NCBI RefSeq assembly: GCF_012843315.1
Contig: NZ_JABAEX010000007.1
Location: 42,086 to 106,085 of the forward strand
DNA: 64,000 nucleotides
Direction of reading: 5' to 3'
Origin: Streptococcus sp. WB01_FAA12
Lineage (GTDB): Bacteria; Bacillota; Bacilli; Lactobacillales; Streptococcaceae
The notes below the pieces were generated by a model that had not been told where the DNA came from, did not search any database, and was given only the letters and a program-made list of their open reading frames with translations. Below are positions 39,690-49,931 of this stretch, one piece after another. A program made the position numbers and the translations under genes. The stretch's first letter is position 1, and every line of letters begins with the position of its first letter.

Positions 39690-41453
39690 ATGAAACGTAG
39701 TATGTATGCTGGTCGTGTTCGTGAGGAACACATCGGACAAGAAATGACCTTGAAAGGATGGGTTGGACGTCGTCGTGACCTTGGTGGTTTGGTTTTTATC
39801 GACCTTCGTGACCGTGAAGGGATCATGCAGTTGGTTATCAACCCTGAAAAAGTATCTGCAGAGGTCATGGCAACAGCTGAAAGCCTTCGTAGCGAATTTG
39901 TCATCGAGGTGACTGGACAAGTCGTTGCGCGTGAGCAAGCTAATGATAAGTTGCCAACGGGTGCGGTTGAGTTGAATGTGACAGCTCTTATAGTGCTGAA
40001 TACAGCCAAAACAACACCTTTTGAGATTAAAGATGGGATTGAGGCCAATGACGATACACGTTTGCGTTACCGTTACCTTGACCTTCGTCGTCCAGAAATG
40101 TTGGAAAATCTTAAACTTCGTGCCAAGGTGACCCACTCTATCCGCAACTACTTGGACGAGTTGGAGTTTATCGATGTGGAGACGCCATTCCTTTCTAAGT
40201 CAACACCAGAAGGGGCGCGTGACTATTTGGTGCCATCTCGTGTCAATAAAGGGCATTTCTACGCTCTTCCTCAAAGTCCACAGATTACCAAGCAGCTCTT
40301 GATGAATGCTGGATTTGACCGCTATTACCAAATCGTTAAATGTTTCCGCGATGAAGACTTGCGTGGAGACCGTCAGCCTGAGTTTACCCAGGTCGACTTG
40401 GAAACGTCATTCCTTAGTGAGCAAGAAATCCAAGATATTACAGAAGGCTTGATTGCGCACGTGATGAAGGAAACAAAAGGAATTGAAGTAACCCTTCCCT
40501 TCCCACGTATGAAGTACGATGAAGCTATGGCCCTTTATGGTTCTGATAAACCAGATACACGTTTTGACATGTTGCTTCAAGACTTAACAGAAGTGGTCAA
40601 AGGTGTAGACTTCAAAGTCTTTTCAGAAGCTCCTGCCGTAAAAGCAATTGTAGTCAAAGGGGCTGCGGACAATTATTCACGTAAAGATATCGACAAAATG
40701 ACAGAAGTAGCCAAGCAGTACGGGGCTAAAGGCCTTGCTTGGGTAAAGGTAGTTGATGGAGAATTAAATGGACCGGTTGCCAAGTTCTTAACTGGTATCC
40801 AAGCAGAATTGACAGCAGCACTTGGTCTTGAAGATAAGGATTTGGTTCTCTTTGTGGCGGATACGCTTGAAGTGGCGAATGCAACACTAGGTGCCCTTCG
40901 TGGCCGTATTGCCAAAGAGCTTGGCTTGATTGATAGTGACAAATTCAACTTCCTTTGGGTTGTTGACTGGCCAATGTTTGAATGGTCTGAAGAAGAAGGT
41001 CGCTACATGAGTGCCCACCATCCATTTACTCTTCCACAGGAAGAAACAGCTCACGAACTAGAGGGTGAATTGGCCAATGTTCGTGCCATTGCTTACGATA
41101 TCGTTTTGAACGGTTATGAGCTTGGCGGTGGTAGTCTTCGTATCAACCAAAAAGACCTTCAAGAACGCATGTTCAAGGCTCTTGGTTTCTCAGCTGAAGA
41201 AGCAAATGACCAGTTTGGTTTCCTTCTGGAAGCCATGGACTATGGATTCCCACCACACGGAGGTTTGGCTATCGGGCTTGACCGCTTTGTCATGCTCTTA
41301 GCAGGAGAAGAAAATATCCGTGAAGTCATTGCCTTCCCTAAGAACAACAAGGCGACGGATCCAATGACGCAAGCCCCATCAACAGTCGCTCTCAAACAAC
41401 TAGAAGAACTCAGTCTACAAGTAGAACAAGATGAAACAAGCGAAACGAACTAA
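39690..41453 (+). CDS. aspS: Aspartyl-tRNA synthetase
   Basis: 587-residue bacterial-type class II synthetase. N-terminal OB-fold anticodon domain ([20 protein letters not shown]), motif 2 [20 protein letters not shown], bacterial GAD insertion domain (about 290-420), and motif 3 [30 protein letters not shown] precedes the ATG. The last 23 bases overlap the YitT-family gene. Confidence 0.97.
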   Translation: MKRSMYAGRVREEHIGQEMTLKGWVGRRRDLGGLVFIDLRDREGIMQLVINPEKVSAEVMATAESLRSEFVIEVTGQVVAREQANDKLPTGAVELNVTALIVLNTAKTTPFEIKDGIEANDDTRLRYRYLDLRRPEMLENLKLRAKVTHSIRNYLDELEFIDVETPFLSKSTPEGARDYLVPSRVNKGHFYALPQSPQITKQLLMNAGFDRYYQIVKCFRDEDLRGDRQPEFTQVDLETSFLSEQEIQDITEGLIAHVMKETKGIEVTLPFPRMKYDEAMALYGSDKPDTRFDMLLQDLTEVVKGVDFKVFSEAPAVKAIVVKGAADNYSRKDIDKMTEVAKQYGAKGLAWVKVVDGELNGPVAKFLTGIQAELTAALGLEDKDLVLFVADTLEVANATLGALRGRIAKELGLIDSDKFNFLWVVDWPMFEWSEEEGRYMSAHHPFTLPQEETAHELEGELANVRAIAYDIVLNGYELGGGSLRINQKDLQERMFKALGFSAEEANDQFGFLLEAMDYGFPPHGGLAIGLDRFVMLLAGEENIREVIAFPKNNKATDPMTQAPSTVALKQLEELSLQVEQDETSETN

Positions 41454-42372
41454 GCGGTGGCGCTATTATCTGCGCCGCTTTGCTTATCAGATAAAAATCT
41501 TACGAGTTTTACAAAGTATCTCTCGGGAAAAATATGATGAGAAAGTATCGGCTTCTCTGGTTTATGGCTTTTTGTCAGCAGTAGCGGTCAATTTCTTTTT
41601 TCAACCAGGGCACGTTTACTCCAGTGGTGCGACAGGTCTGGCACAGATTGTCTCTGCCTTGAGTCATCACTGGTTTGGGTTTTACATTCCGATATCGCTA
41701 ACCTTTTATGCTATTAATTTTCCGTTGATGATTTTGGCTTGGTATCAGATTGGGCATAAGTTTACAATCTTTACCTTTATCACAGTATCCATGAGTTCCC
41801 TCTTTATCCAGCTTGTGCCAGTTGTGATCTTGACAGAGGATCCCATTATCAATGCCCTTTTTGGGGGTGTTGTCATGGGCTTGGGGATTGGTTTTGCGCT
41901 CCGTAACAATATTTCTAGCGGAGGTACAGATATCGTCAGTCTGACCATTCGAAAGAAAACAGGGAGAAATGTTGGTAGTATCTCTTTCTTGGTAAATGGA
42001 ACTATTATGCTGATAGCAGGTTTGACCTTTGGTTGGAAATACGCCCTCTACTCCATGATTACTATTTTTGTATCCAGTCGTGTGACAGACGCTGTCTTTA
42101 CCAAGCAAAAACGGATGCAGGCCATGATTGTAACCAATAATCCTGACAAGGTAATCGAAAAAATCCATAAAAAATTGCACCGAGGCGCTACCATGATCCA
42201 CGATGCAGAAGGAACCTATAATCATGAGAGAAAAGCAGTCTTGATTACGGTTATCACGCGAGCAGAGTTTAATGATTTTAAACACATCATGAAACAAGTT
42301 GATCCGACAGCCTTTGTCTCTGTATCCGAAAATGTCCACATCCTAGGACGATTCGTAGAAACGGACAATTAA
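41431..42372 (+). CDS. YitT-family membrane protein
   Basis: 313 residues: a basic N-terminus, five to six membrane helices ([34 protein letters not shown]), a conserved [10 protein letters not shown] segment and a C-terminal cytoplasmic DUF2179 domain ([20 protein letters not shown]). YitT/DUF161 proteins are of unknown transport or regulatory function. Its start lies within aspS, so it is translated from the aspS mRNA; the exact start is less certain than the rest. Confidence 0.85.
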   Translation: MKQAKRTKRWRYYLRRFAYQIKILRVLQSISREKYDEKVSASLVYGFLSAVAVNFFFQPGHVYSSGATGLAQIVSALSHHWFGFYIPISLTFYAINFPLMILAWYQIGHKFTIFTFITVSMSSLFIQLVPVVILTEDPIINALFGGVVMGLGIGFALRNNISSGGTDIVSLTIRKKTGRNVGSISFLVNGTIMLIAGLTFGWKYALYSMITIFVSSRVTDAVFTKQKRMQAMIVTNNPDKVIEKIHKKLHRGATMIHDAEGTYNHERKAVLITVITRAEFNDFKHIMKQVDPTAFVSVSENVHILGRFVETDN

Positions 42373-42380
42373 TAATACTC

Positions 42381-42413
42381 AAAAGACCAGCTCTGGAGCT
42401 GGTCTTTATTTTT
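42381..42413. terminator. Bidirectional terminator overlapping the malR stop
   Basis: AAAGACCAGCTC-TG-GAGCTGGTCTTT is a perfect 12-bp stem between convergent YitT and malR genes; the malR TAA (42406-42408) lies at its right edge. Confidence 0.9.
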
Positions 42414-43392
42414 CGATAATTTTGTGGGCAATCAACTGACGGTAACAAATCTGTTTATTGTTTTTAGCATCGTTGATGATTTGGAGAATGGTTTCAAAGG
42501 AAACGCGCCCAAGTTCTAAGCTATTGATATCGACATAAGCTACAAGGTCAAGTCGAGGATTGACAGAGTCAAAACTCAAGACAGGAACATTTAACTGATG
42601 CTTACTGATGTAGTCGCAAACCCCTTCAGCTAAAAGGCTGTCGGTTGTGATGATGGCATCAATCTGCGGATCGTGATTGAACAGGAGTTCACTGAACTGA
42701 TACCCTTTTTCTTCTAGAAATTCGGTCGCAAAGTAGGTTAAGTGGGTATCAATCGGAAGTTGGTGTTGTTTGAGTGCCAATTCGTAACCTCTTAGACGGT
42801 CTTGTGTAACGAAAAGTTTCTTGGTTCCTCCGATAAAGGCGATCCGTCTGCATCCTTTTTTGATGAAATACTCAGTTGCATCAAAACCGGCTTGGACATT
42901 GTCATTATCAACAAGAGGGATAAAGGGTGAAATGGATTTTCCGAGGATAAGGAAAGGGAACTGTTCCTCCGCTACGAGCTTTACCAGTGGATCTTCTTCT
43001 TGAGCGTAGAGGAAGATCAGGCCATCAACACGTTTTCCATAGACCATTTGTGAGATGGCATTGAGACGTTCCTTCTCATCTTTCCCCGTTGCAATCTGAA
43101 TAGCGTAGTGGTTTTCGGACGCGACTTGGGCGATACCACGAAGGACAGATGGGAAGAAAGGATTTTGGTAAAAGGCATCCGAGTCATCAGGAAGCACCAA
43201 ACCGATAACTTGAGTATAGCTGCTAACTAGGCTACGAGCATTGAGATTGGGATGGTAGTTGAGTTCCTTCATAGCCTTGCGAACTCGTTTTTTGGTTTCA
43301 TCACTAATTGTTGATTTGTTTTGAATAACGCGGGTTACGGTTGAAGGTGAGACACCTGCAGCCTTGGCCACATCTTTAATCGTAACGGGCAT
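42406..43392 (-). CDS. malR: LacI-family maltose operon repressor
   Basis: 328 residues. N-terminal LacI-type HTH (VTIKDVAKAAGVSPSTVTRV) with hinge helix NARSLVSSY, then a periplasmic-binding-protein-like effector domain (KRVDGLIFLYAQEEDPL; IDAIITTDSLLAEGVCDYI). It represses the divergent mal transcripts until maltose or maltodextrin binds. Two CGCAAACG-type operators lie in the malX-malM gap. It follows malA by nine bases on the minus strand. Confidence 0.94.
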   Translation of the reverse strand: MPVTIKDVAKAAGVSPSTVTRVIQNKSTISDETKKRVRKAMKELNYHPNLNARSLVSSYTQVIGLVLPDDSDAFYQNPFFPSVLRGIAQVASENHYAIQIATGKDEKERLNAISQMVYGKRVDGLIFLYAQEEDPLVKLVAEEQFPFLILGKSISPFIPLVDNDNVQAGFDATEYFIKKGCRRIAFIGGTKKLFVTQDRLRGYELALKQHQLPIDTHLTYFATEFLEEKGYQFSELLFNHDPQIDAIITTDSLLAEGVCDYISKHQLNVPVLSFDSVNPRLDLVAYVDINSLELGRVSFETILQIINDAKNNKQICYRQLIAHKIIEK

Positions 43393-43401
43393 AAAAATCT
43401 C

Positions 43402-44202
43402 CTATTTATGATAATCTGGATCGCGGTAATGTGTTTTATAAAAGATGGTGACCAGATAAAGAACAAAAAGAATGTTTTGTACAGTGATAAGGGTTGTCAT
43501 ATTTTGGCCAAAAAGTCCCAAAATAAGTGTAATCAAAGTTGGTAATCCTAAACAGTTCAAGATAAAATGGTAGCACTCTTTAAAGCTCCTAAATGAAAAG
43601 AGGCGTGATTTTTTGGTGATATAAAGGAGAAGACTAGCTCCAAGAGAGACAATGAAGAAATTCAATCCAAAGAGGAAGCTAGCACCAAGGACGAGAAAGA
43701 GACTGATATAGACACGGTTCTGTTGGTACCAGTCTTTAGAAATAGCCTGGGTCAAACTTTCCTTACTCTGGAAACTCTCCGTTTGAATCGCCCGGTAGCG
43801 AATACGAGTCAGCTCTTTACTTTCCTTACTGATGATGAGTTCTTCCGTATCAAAATGAAGTTGCAAATCCTTTGGCAATTCTTTGCTTTGGCTTGGACCA
43901 ATCAAAAGAGAAGGCTGCTGATTCTTAGTGCCTGAGTAGTTCAGCTTTCCATCTACGATTTGTACATTCTCTGACAAGTCCATGATGGCTTCATCTGTCA
44001 GTGGAGTGTAGACATTATCGATAAAAGTATCCAGTGGATACGTTTCCTGCGAGCTGTTTTGAATGGCAATCGGAACCATAGACAAGCTGATGAGGAAAAT
44101 GCTCGTAAAGAGAAGCTGAAACCAGTTGAGGCCGAAACGTTTTGATAGGGGCTTACGAAATCCCCAGATACTAGAGAAATACGAGAATGGATATGGAAGC
44201 AT
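43402..44202 (-). CDS. malA: Maltodextrin utilisation protein MalA (DUF1189)
   Basis: 266 residues from the ATG at 44202; AGAAAG is properly spaced for it, while an ATG six bases upstream has no room for a ribosome site. DUF1189 membrane protein with an N-terminal helix ([17 protein letters not shown]), an extracytoplasmic loop, and three C-terminal helices. It accompanies mal genes in streptococci, but its precise role is unknown. It lies between malD and malR and follows the malD terminator. Confidence 0.88.
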   Translation of the reverse strand: MLPYPFSYFSSIWGFRKPLSKRFGLNWFQLLFTSIFLISLSMVPIAIQNSSQETYPLDTFIDNVYTPLTDEAIMDLSENVQIVDGKLNYSGTKNQQPSLLIGPSQSKELPKDLQLHFDTEELIISKESKELTRIRYRAIQTESFQSKESLTQAISKDWYQQNRVYISLFLVLGASFLFGLNFFIVSLGASLLLYITKKSRLFSFRSFKECYHFILNCLGLPTLITLILGLFGQNMTTLITVQNILFVLYLVTIFYKTHYRDPDYHK

Positions 44203-44361
44203 AGGCATCTTTCTAAAAGTGTTTTCTATATGAGTATTATTATATAGAGAAATGTGCTTTATTTCAAGTCTAGTAGAGAAATTGCTTTTTGAAAAGCGGA
44301 TTTTGCTACTATTTGTGGTCTTGTGTCTAATCTTTCAACTTTACAAGTAAGATCCAAAATG

Positions 44362-44402
44362 AAAAAGGGTGGCGGGGATAAATTATCCCTTGTCGCCACC
44401 AC
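44362..44402 (-). terminator. Terminator at the end of malD
   Basis: On the minus strand GGTGGCG pairs with CGCCACC, with an inner GGGAT/ATCCC stem, then CTTTTTC. It overlaps the malD stop codon, so malA-malR are probably read partly by read-through. Confidence 0.8.
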
Positions 44403-45225
44403 TTGTAAGTCCTGAAACAAAGTTCTTTTGTAGGAAGAAGAAGAGAATACAGATTGGAAGGGCGATGAGGATAGCACCTGCTGAGAAGTAGGCGATCTTC
44501 ATGTTTTTCACATTGCTAACGAAGGTTTGGAGACCAACGGCAACAGTAAAGTATTCTTTCTCACGAAGCAAGAAACTAGAGAGAATGTAGTCTCCGAAAG
44601 GTCCCATGAAGGCCCATAGAGCTTGTACAGCCACCATTGGGCGAACGAGTGGGAGAACAATTTGCCAGAAGCGGCGGAAGTGTCCAGCACCATCTAGTTT
44701 TGCAGATTCGTCTAGAGACATTGGCACAGTATCGAAGTAGCCTTTCATGAGCCAAGCATTCATCGGAATACCTCCACCAACGTAGAGGAAGATGAGGAAC
44801 CAGCTATGGTTAAGGGCGTTCAACATAAGAGCCATAACGAAGAAGGCTGTCAAAGCGGCCATAGTTGGCACCATTTGGATAATCAAGAAGAAGACCAAAC
44901 TTTGCTTACGAGCCAAGAAGTTGTAACGACTGTAGGCGTAACCTGCAAGTACGATGATACTTGTTTGAACAGCCATTGTGATAAAGGCAATAATCAAAGT
45001 ATTAAAGTACCAAGTGCCATACAAGGTTTCGGTGAAGAGCCCTTTAAAGTTATCAAAATTGAAGTCGATGTTAGTATCTAGTTTAAAGGCTGCGACGTTA
45101 CCTGCTTTGAAGGCGGACATGATGGTGATCAAAAGTGGGTAGATGATCACGATTGATAGGCCAATCAAGTAGAGGTAAGTGAGGGTTTGAGTCAGTCTAC
45201 GTTTGAGTTTGATTGAGTTATTCAT
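44383..45225 (-). CDS. malD: Maltodextrin ABC transporter permease MalD
   Basis: 280 residues from the ATG at 45225, with GGAGGACGTC upstream, which overlaps the malC end. MalG-type permease with six helices; the EAA loop contacting the ATPase is [20 protein letters not shown] then [11 protein letters not shown]. It pairs with MalC in the membrane. No ATPase gene is in this operon; streptococci use the shared MsmK ATPase encoded elsewhere. Confidence 0.95.
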   Translation of the reverse strand: MNNSIKLKRRLTQTLTYLYLIGLSIVIIYPLLITIMSAFKAGNVAAFKLDTNIDFNFDNFKGLFTETLYGTWYFNTLIIAFITMAVQTSIIVLAGYAYSRYNFLARKQSLVFFLIIQMVPTMAALTAFFVMALMLNALNHSWFLIFLYVGGGIPMNAWLMKGYFDTVPMSLDESAKLDGAGHFRRFWQIVLPLVRPMVAVQALWAFMGPFGDYILSSFLLREKEYFTVAVGLQTFVSNVKNMKIAYFSAGAILIALPICILFFFLQKNFVSGLTSGGDKG

Positions 45226-45226
45226 C

Positions 45227-46519
45227 TTAGACGTCCTCCATATCAAATGCGTGTAGTTTCTTGAATGCGATCATAGAGATAGAGATGACAATGATTGAGA
45301 TAATCAAGGTAACAGCTGCCGCCATAGAGTATTGAGGAGATGTACCTGTTGTCAAACGGTAAATCCATGAAATCAAGATATCAGTTGAACCGGCTCCGCC
45401 TCCGACAGTACCAGGACCTCCACCATTAAAGAGGTACATGATAGAGAAGTTGTTAAAGTTGAAGGTGTATTGGCTGATCAACGTTGGTGCTGCAACAGCC
45501 AAGATCATTGGGAAAGTGATGTTGCGGAATTTTTGCCAAGCATTAGCACCATCGATGTAAGCCGCTTCGTAGAGGTCGTTAGGAATAGACTGCAAGATAC
45601 CCAAGGTCAAAACGTAGATGTATGGGAATCCTAGCCAACCTTGCATCATAATCAAGGCAACCTTAGTCCAAGTTGGATTTGTTTTCCAAGGAATAAGAGC
45701 TCCATCTAGGAAAGGAAGGACCTTAGACAAAAGAGGCAAGACTTGGGTGTTGATGGCACCGACACTATCATTAAACATGTTTGAGAATGTCAAGATAGTG
45801 ATGAAGGCTGGAACAGCCCAAGGAAGAAGGAAAATAACACCAAAGATACGTTTTCCTTTGATAAATGGTTGATTAGCAATGATAGCGGTGAAGATACCAA
45901 TCACAATCTGCAAAGTAGAAGCAGACAAAGCCCAGATAATGGTCCAAGAAAGAACGGAACCAAAGGCTGAACGGAAGGTACTTAAGCTCCAGATATTTGT
46001 GAAGTTAGTCAAACCAACCCAGTCCAACAATTTGTTTGGTGGCAAGTGTTGGAAGTCATAGTTGGTAAAGGCGATCATCAAGGTTACGATAACTGGGAAG
46101 ATAATCGCAAATGTCATCGCTACATACGATGGGATAATCAAAAGGTATGGGAATCCATTCTCATAAATACCTTTAATCATATCCTTGAAGGTACGAGCTA
46201 CAGGAATACCATTATTGATACGTTTAGCAGTCGTATGTGCGTCCTTGATATTAAAGATATAAAAGAGCAGGTAGACGACAACAAAGATAGAGTGGAAGGC
46301 ACCACGAATCAGCATGAAAAGTGAATTGTCACGACCAGGTTTGTCACCAAGTGTGATCAAATTGCTCAATTCAGGGCTTGCAAGCGTTAGAAAATACAGA
46401 ACAAATAAAATAGTAACACCAAGGAAAATAAATCCTTTAGCTTTTTGTTTGTTATAGATTTGTCCTAAACCAGGAATGATTGACAGCAAGGCTGCTTTGC
46501 GAGGCTGTTGTTTTTCCAT
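45227..46519 (-). CDS. malC: Maltodextrin ABC transporter permease MalC
   Basis: 430 residues from the ATG at 46519, with AAAGGAGTAATC upstream. MalF-type permease with an extended N-terminus ([20 protein letters not shown]) and the EAA loop [20 protein letters not shown] then TFPMI. Separated from malX by 124 bases that contain a G/C-rich hairpin and from malD by one base. Confidence 0.95.
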   Translation of the reverse strand: MEKQQPRKAALLSIIPGLGQIYNKQKAKGFIFLGVTILFVLYFLTLASPELSNLITLGDKPGRDNSLFMLIRGAFHSIFVVVYLLFYIFNIKDAHTTAKRINNGIPVARTFKDMIKGIYENGFPYLLIIPSYVAMTFAIIFPVIVTLMIAFTNYDFQHLPPNKLLDWVGLTNFTNIWSLSTFRSAFGSVLSWTIIWALSASTLQIVIGIFTAIIANQPFIKGKRIFGVIFLLPWAVPAFITILTFSNMFNDSVGAINTQVLPLLSKVLPFLDGALIPWKTNPTWTKVALIMMQGWLGFPYIYVLTLGILQSIPNDLYEAAYIDGANAWQKFRNITFPMILAVAAPTLISQYTFNFNNFSIMYLFNGGGPGTVGGGAGSTDILISWIYRLTTGTSPQYSMAAAVTLIISIIVISISMIAFKKLHAFDMEDV

Positions 46520-46604
46520 GATTACTCCTTTCATAGGATGCGAGATAAAACTCGGGTTCAATCGCAAGATACGCATATTTAATAAGAAACGCATCTATAC
46601 ATTC

Positions 46605-46633
46605 AAAGGGGGATTTCACTTCCACCCCCCTTG
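46605..46633 (-). terminator. Hairpin between malX and malC
   Basis: AAGGGGG and CCCCCTT arms around a 12-base loop, next to T residues on the minus strand. As in many ABC operons it probably lowers transcription of the permeases relative to the binding protein or protects the malX mRNA. Confidence 0.6.
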
Positions 46634-46643
46634 AACAAATCAA

Positions 46644-47912
46644 TTATTCACCAAATTTTTGTTTGATTGTTTCTTTGATCAATGTTACAGCATCGTTAGC
46701 AGCTGTTTTCGCATCTTTCTTACCACTTACAGCTTCAAAGAGCATAGTTTTCGCTGGATCCCAAACAGCTGACATTTGTGAGATGTTTGGCATTGGTTGA
46801 GCGTTCTTGAACTGTTCAATCACGGCTGTTGTCAACTCATCTTTTTTGCCTTCAGCATAAGTACGAGCTTCAGTATTAGCTGGGATTTCGTTAGTAGTAT
46901 CGTAGAATGCTTTTTGTTGTTCAGTTGATACAAGGAAGTCTACAAATTTTTGAGCTCCTTCAAGGTTCTTAGTGCTTGCTGGGATAACCCAAGCCTTACC
47001 ACCACCAAATGTTTCATAGTTTTTACCGTTTGGAAGAGTTGGGATAGTCGTAACACCGTAGTTCACTTTAGCATCTTTGAATGCTTGAGCTTTCCAAGGA
47101 CCATCGATGATAGCAGCAGTTTTACCTTCTTGGAATTGAGTTTGAATTAAGTTTGGAGCTCCTTCAGTATCTTGCATACCTTTAGGCCATTTATCGTACC
47201 AAGTCTTAGCGTAGTTGATACCTGCGATAGCACCATCGTTTGCAAGACCAATATCTTTAGGATCTTTACCGTTTTGTCCGAATACGTAAGCACCGTTACC
47301 AGCAAGAAGTCCGTATGCGTAGTAGAAGTTAGTCCAGTCAGCTAGGAAGGCAGTAGTTTTGCCATCTTCACCAGCGAAAGCGTATTTGCTGTCTTTAGCA
47401 AGATTTTCTAGGTCACCAAAAGTTTTAGGAGCTTCTTTGAGCAAGTCTTTATTGTAGTACAAAACGAGTGATTCGATAACGGCTGGAGCACCATATACTT
47501 TACCACCGACAGTTACAAGTGATTTTGTTTTATCGTCTGTCTTTGCACCGTCGCTAAGAGTAACTTCTGAAAGTTGTCCGTCAGTACCAAGGCTACCTAC
47601 ACGGTCGTATGGAGCCATCATAACGTCAGCAGCTTTACCAGATTGGTTGTCTAGAGAAAGGTTGTCAAGACCACCCATTTGGTCACCTGTCTTGATGGTA
47701 ACTTTTACGCCAGATTCTTTTTCGTAAGCTTTTGCAGCAGATTCAGCGAAGGCTTTATATTGGTCTTCAACGTAGAAAGTAAGTTCTTTCGCTTCTGAAG
47801 AGCTAGTATCAGCAGCTTTGTCAGCAGATTTGCTTCCGCAAGCTACCAAAAGCAAGCTAGCTAGAGTAGCAGTTCCGAGCACAGCAGCGCTCTTCATGAA
47901 TTTAGATGACAT
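46644..47912 (-). CDS. malX: Maltodextrin-binding lipoprotein MalX
   Basis: 422 residues. Lipoprotein signal SAAVLGTATLASLLLVAC places mature Cys25 at the membrane surface. SBP family 1 fold: ELTFYVEDQYKAFAESAAKA, GKAADVMMAPYDRVGSL, AIIDGPWKAQAFKDAKVNYG. Binds linear maltodextrins and delivers them to MalC/MalD. AGGAGGAATACACT precedes the ATG. First gene of the minus-strand mal operon, under MalR control. Confidence 0.96.
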   Translation of the reverse strand: MSSKFMKSAAVLGTATLASLLLVACGSKSADKAADTSSSEAKELTFYVEDQYKAFAESAAKAYEKESGVKVTIKTGDQMGGLDNLSLDNQSGKAADVMMAPYDRVGSLGTDGQLSEVTLSDGAKTDDKTKSLVTVGGKVYGAPAVIESLVLYYNKDLLKEAPKTFGDLENLAKDSKYAFAGEDGKTTAFLADWTNFYYAYGLLAGNGAYVFGQNGKDPKDIGLANDGAIAGINYAKTWYDKWPKGMQDTEGAPNLIQTQFQEGKTAAIIDGPWKAQAFKDAKVNYGVTTIPTLPNGKNYETFGGGKAWVIPASTKNLEGAQKFVDFLVSTEQQKAFYDTTNEIPANTEARTYAEGKKDELTTAVIEQFKNAQPMPNISQMSAVWDPAKTMLFEAVSGKKDAKTAANDAVTLIKETIKQKFGE

Positions 47913-47954
47913 AGTGTATTCCTCCTAAAGAATAACAAATTTTATTTGATAGAA

Positions 47955-48012
47955 AAACGCAAACGTTTTCCCTTACCAGTCCAGTATAGCACAAATAGAA
48001 AACGGTTGCAAG
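47955..48012 (-). promoter_or_regulatory. malX promoter and MalR operator
   Basis: Minus-strand -35 TTGCAA (48012-48007) and -10 TATACT (47988-47983), followed by the operator AAAACGTTTGCGTTTT (47956-47970) just downstream of the start site. The same CGCAAACG core recurs at the malM promoter. Confidence 0.82.
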
Positions 48013-48294
48013 CCTTTTTTGAAAAAATTTTAAAAAAACTTTAAGGTTTGTCAAAAGAAAAATTGCTTTGTAAATAGGAAGAAAAGTGATAAAGGTTCAT
48101 TTTCTTATAAAATATTAAGATCAGGGAAACGATTGCATTGATTAGGCTGATTTCTTAGCAAAAATGAGGCTGTTTTTTATTTCAACTATCTTAAATTAGA
48201 AAAACTTTATAAGAAAAGTGTTCGTTTCATAAAATAACAGTGGAACCAAGATTCATTCGAAGAAAAAGAAATCAAAAAAAGTTTCTAAAACCGC

Positions 48295-48345
48295 TTGCAT
48301 TTGTTTTTGAAATGCGTTATACTTAACTTAACGCAAACGTTTGCG
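48295..48345 (+). promoter_or_regulatory. malM promoter and MalR operator
   Basis: TTGCAT (48295-48300) and TATACT (48318-48323) with a 17-bp spacer; the perfect palindrome CGCAAACGTTTGCG (48332-48345) sits on the transcription start. A second palindrome, GTTGCGCAAC, lies at 48351-48360. The remaining 280 bases between the two promoters (48013-48294) hold no gene and only scattered AACGATTGCA-like half sites. Confidence 0.87.
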
Positions 48346-48389
48346 CCTTGGTTGCGCAACGTTTTATAACAAACACATGAGGTGCTATT

Positions 48390-49907
48390 ATGAAAAAACG
48401 TCAAAGTGGTGTGTTGATGCACATCTCTTCTCTGCCAGGAGCATACGGGATTGGATCATTTGGGCAGACTGCCTATGATTTCGTTGATTTCTTGGTTCGT
48501 ACGAAACAACGTTACTGGCAAATCCTCCCTCTTGGGACAACAAGCTATGGAGATTCTCCATACCAATCATTCTCAGCCTTTGCTGGAAATACGCATTTTA
48601 TCGACCTTGATATCTTGGTAGAGCAAGGCTTGCTCGAAGCCAGTGATCTTAAAGGTGTTGACTTTGGTAGCGATACATCTGAAGTTGACTATGCGAAGAT
48701 TTATTACGCACGTCGTCCACTTTTAGAAAAAGCAGTTAAACGCTTCTTGGAAGTGGGTGATGTCAAAGATTTTGAGAAGTTTGCTCAAGACAACCAATCA
48801 TGGCTCGAACTCTTCGCAGAATATATGGCTATCAAAGAGCATTTTGACAATCTTGCTTGGACAGAATGGCCAGATGCAGACGCTCGTACCCGTAAAGCTT
48901 CAGCACTTGAAAGCTACCGTGAGAAATTGGCAGACAAGTTGATTTACCACCGTGTGACTCAATACTTCTTCTTCCAACAATGGTTGAAATTGAAAGCCTA
49001 CGCTAACGACAACCACATTGAAATCGTTGGGGACATGCCAATCTATGTAGCGGAAGATTCAAGCGACATGTGGGCAAATCCACATCTCTTCAAGACAGAT
49101 GCCAATGGTAAAGCAACTTGCATCGCAGGATGCCCACCAGATGAGTTTTCTGCCACTGGTCAGCTTTGGGGGAACCCAATCTATGACTGGGAAGCTATGG
49201 ACAAAGACGGTTACAAATGGTGGATTGAACGCTTGCGCGAAAGCTTCAAAATCTATGATATCGTTCGCATCGACCACTTCCGTGGTTTTGAATCTTACTG
49301 GGAAATTCCTGCTGGTTCCGATACAGCGGCACCTGGTAAATGGGTGAAAGGTCCAGGCTACAAGCTTTTCGCAGCTGTTAAGGAAGAACTTGGTGAGCTA
49401 AACATCATCGCAGAAGACCTTGGTTTCATGACAGATGAAGTCATCGAGTTGCGTGAACGTACTGGCTTCCCAGGAATGAAGATTCTTCAATTTGCCTTCA
49501 ACCCAGAAGACGAAAGTATCGATAGCCCACACTTGGCACCTGCCAACTCTGTTATGTACACAGGAACACACGATAACAATACGGTCCTTGGTTGGTACCG
49601 TAATGAGATCGACGATCCAACTCGCGAGTACATGGCTCGTTACACGAACCGTAAAGAGTACGAAACAGTGCCACACGCAATGCTTCGCACAGTATTTTCA
49701 TCAGTTAGCTTCATGGCTATTGCAACCATGCAAGACTTGCTAGAACTAGATGAGGCAGCTCGCATGAACTACCCATCTACTCTTGGCGGAAACTGGTCAT
49801 GGCGTATGACAGCAAATCAACTCACACCAGCTGTTGAAGAAACTTTGCTTGACTTGACTACAATTTATCGCCGAATCAATGAAAATTTGGTAGAATTAAA
49901 GAAATAA
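48390..49907 (+). CDS. malQ: 4-alpha-glucanotransferase (amylomaltase)
   Basis: 505 residues, called malM in pneumococcus. GH77 enzyme that disproportionates maltodextrins, releasing glucose and longer chains for the phosphorylase. Motifs: SSLPGAYGIGSFGQTAYDFV, WQILPLGTTSYGDSPYQS, VRIDHFRGFESYWEIP (nucleophile Asp), IIAEDLGFMT (acid/base Glu) and YTGTHDNNTVLGW. ATGAGGTGCTATT precedes the ATG. Divergent from malX, with malP 24 bases downstream. Confidence 0.96.
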   Translation: MKKRQSGVLMHISSLPGAYGIGSFGQTAYDFVDFLVRTKQRYWQILPLGTTSYGDSPYQSFSAFAGNTHFIDLDILVEQGLLEASDLKGVDFGSDTSEVDYAKIYYARRPLLEKAVKRFLEVGDVKDFEKFAQDNQSWLELFAEYMAIKEHFDNLAWTEWPDADARTRKASALESYREKLADKLIYHRVTQYFFFQQWLKLKAYANDNHIEIVGDMPIYVAEDSSDMWANPHLFKTDANGKATCIAGCPPDEFSATGQLWGNPIYDWEAMDKDGYKWWIERLRESFKIYDIVRIDHFRGFESYWEIPAGSDTAAPGKWVKGPGYKLFAAVKEELGELNIIAEDLGFMTDEVIELRERTGFPGMKILQFAFNPEDESIDSPHLAPANSVMYTGTHDNNTVLGWYRNEIDDPTREYMARYTNRKEYETVPHAMLRTVFSSVSFMAIATMQDLLELDEAARMNYPSTLGGNWSWRMTANQLTPAVEETLLDLTTIYRRINENLVELKK

Positions 49908-49931
49908 GACAATATCAGGAGACACATAAAC

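Noticed and set aside
41698..42339. 213-codon open frame antisense to the YitT-family gene
   Set aside because: Cys/His/Asp-rich composition typical of antisense frames, no ribosome site, and it lies fully within a well-supported membrane-protein gene.
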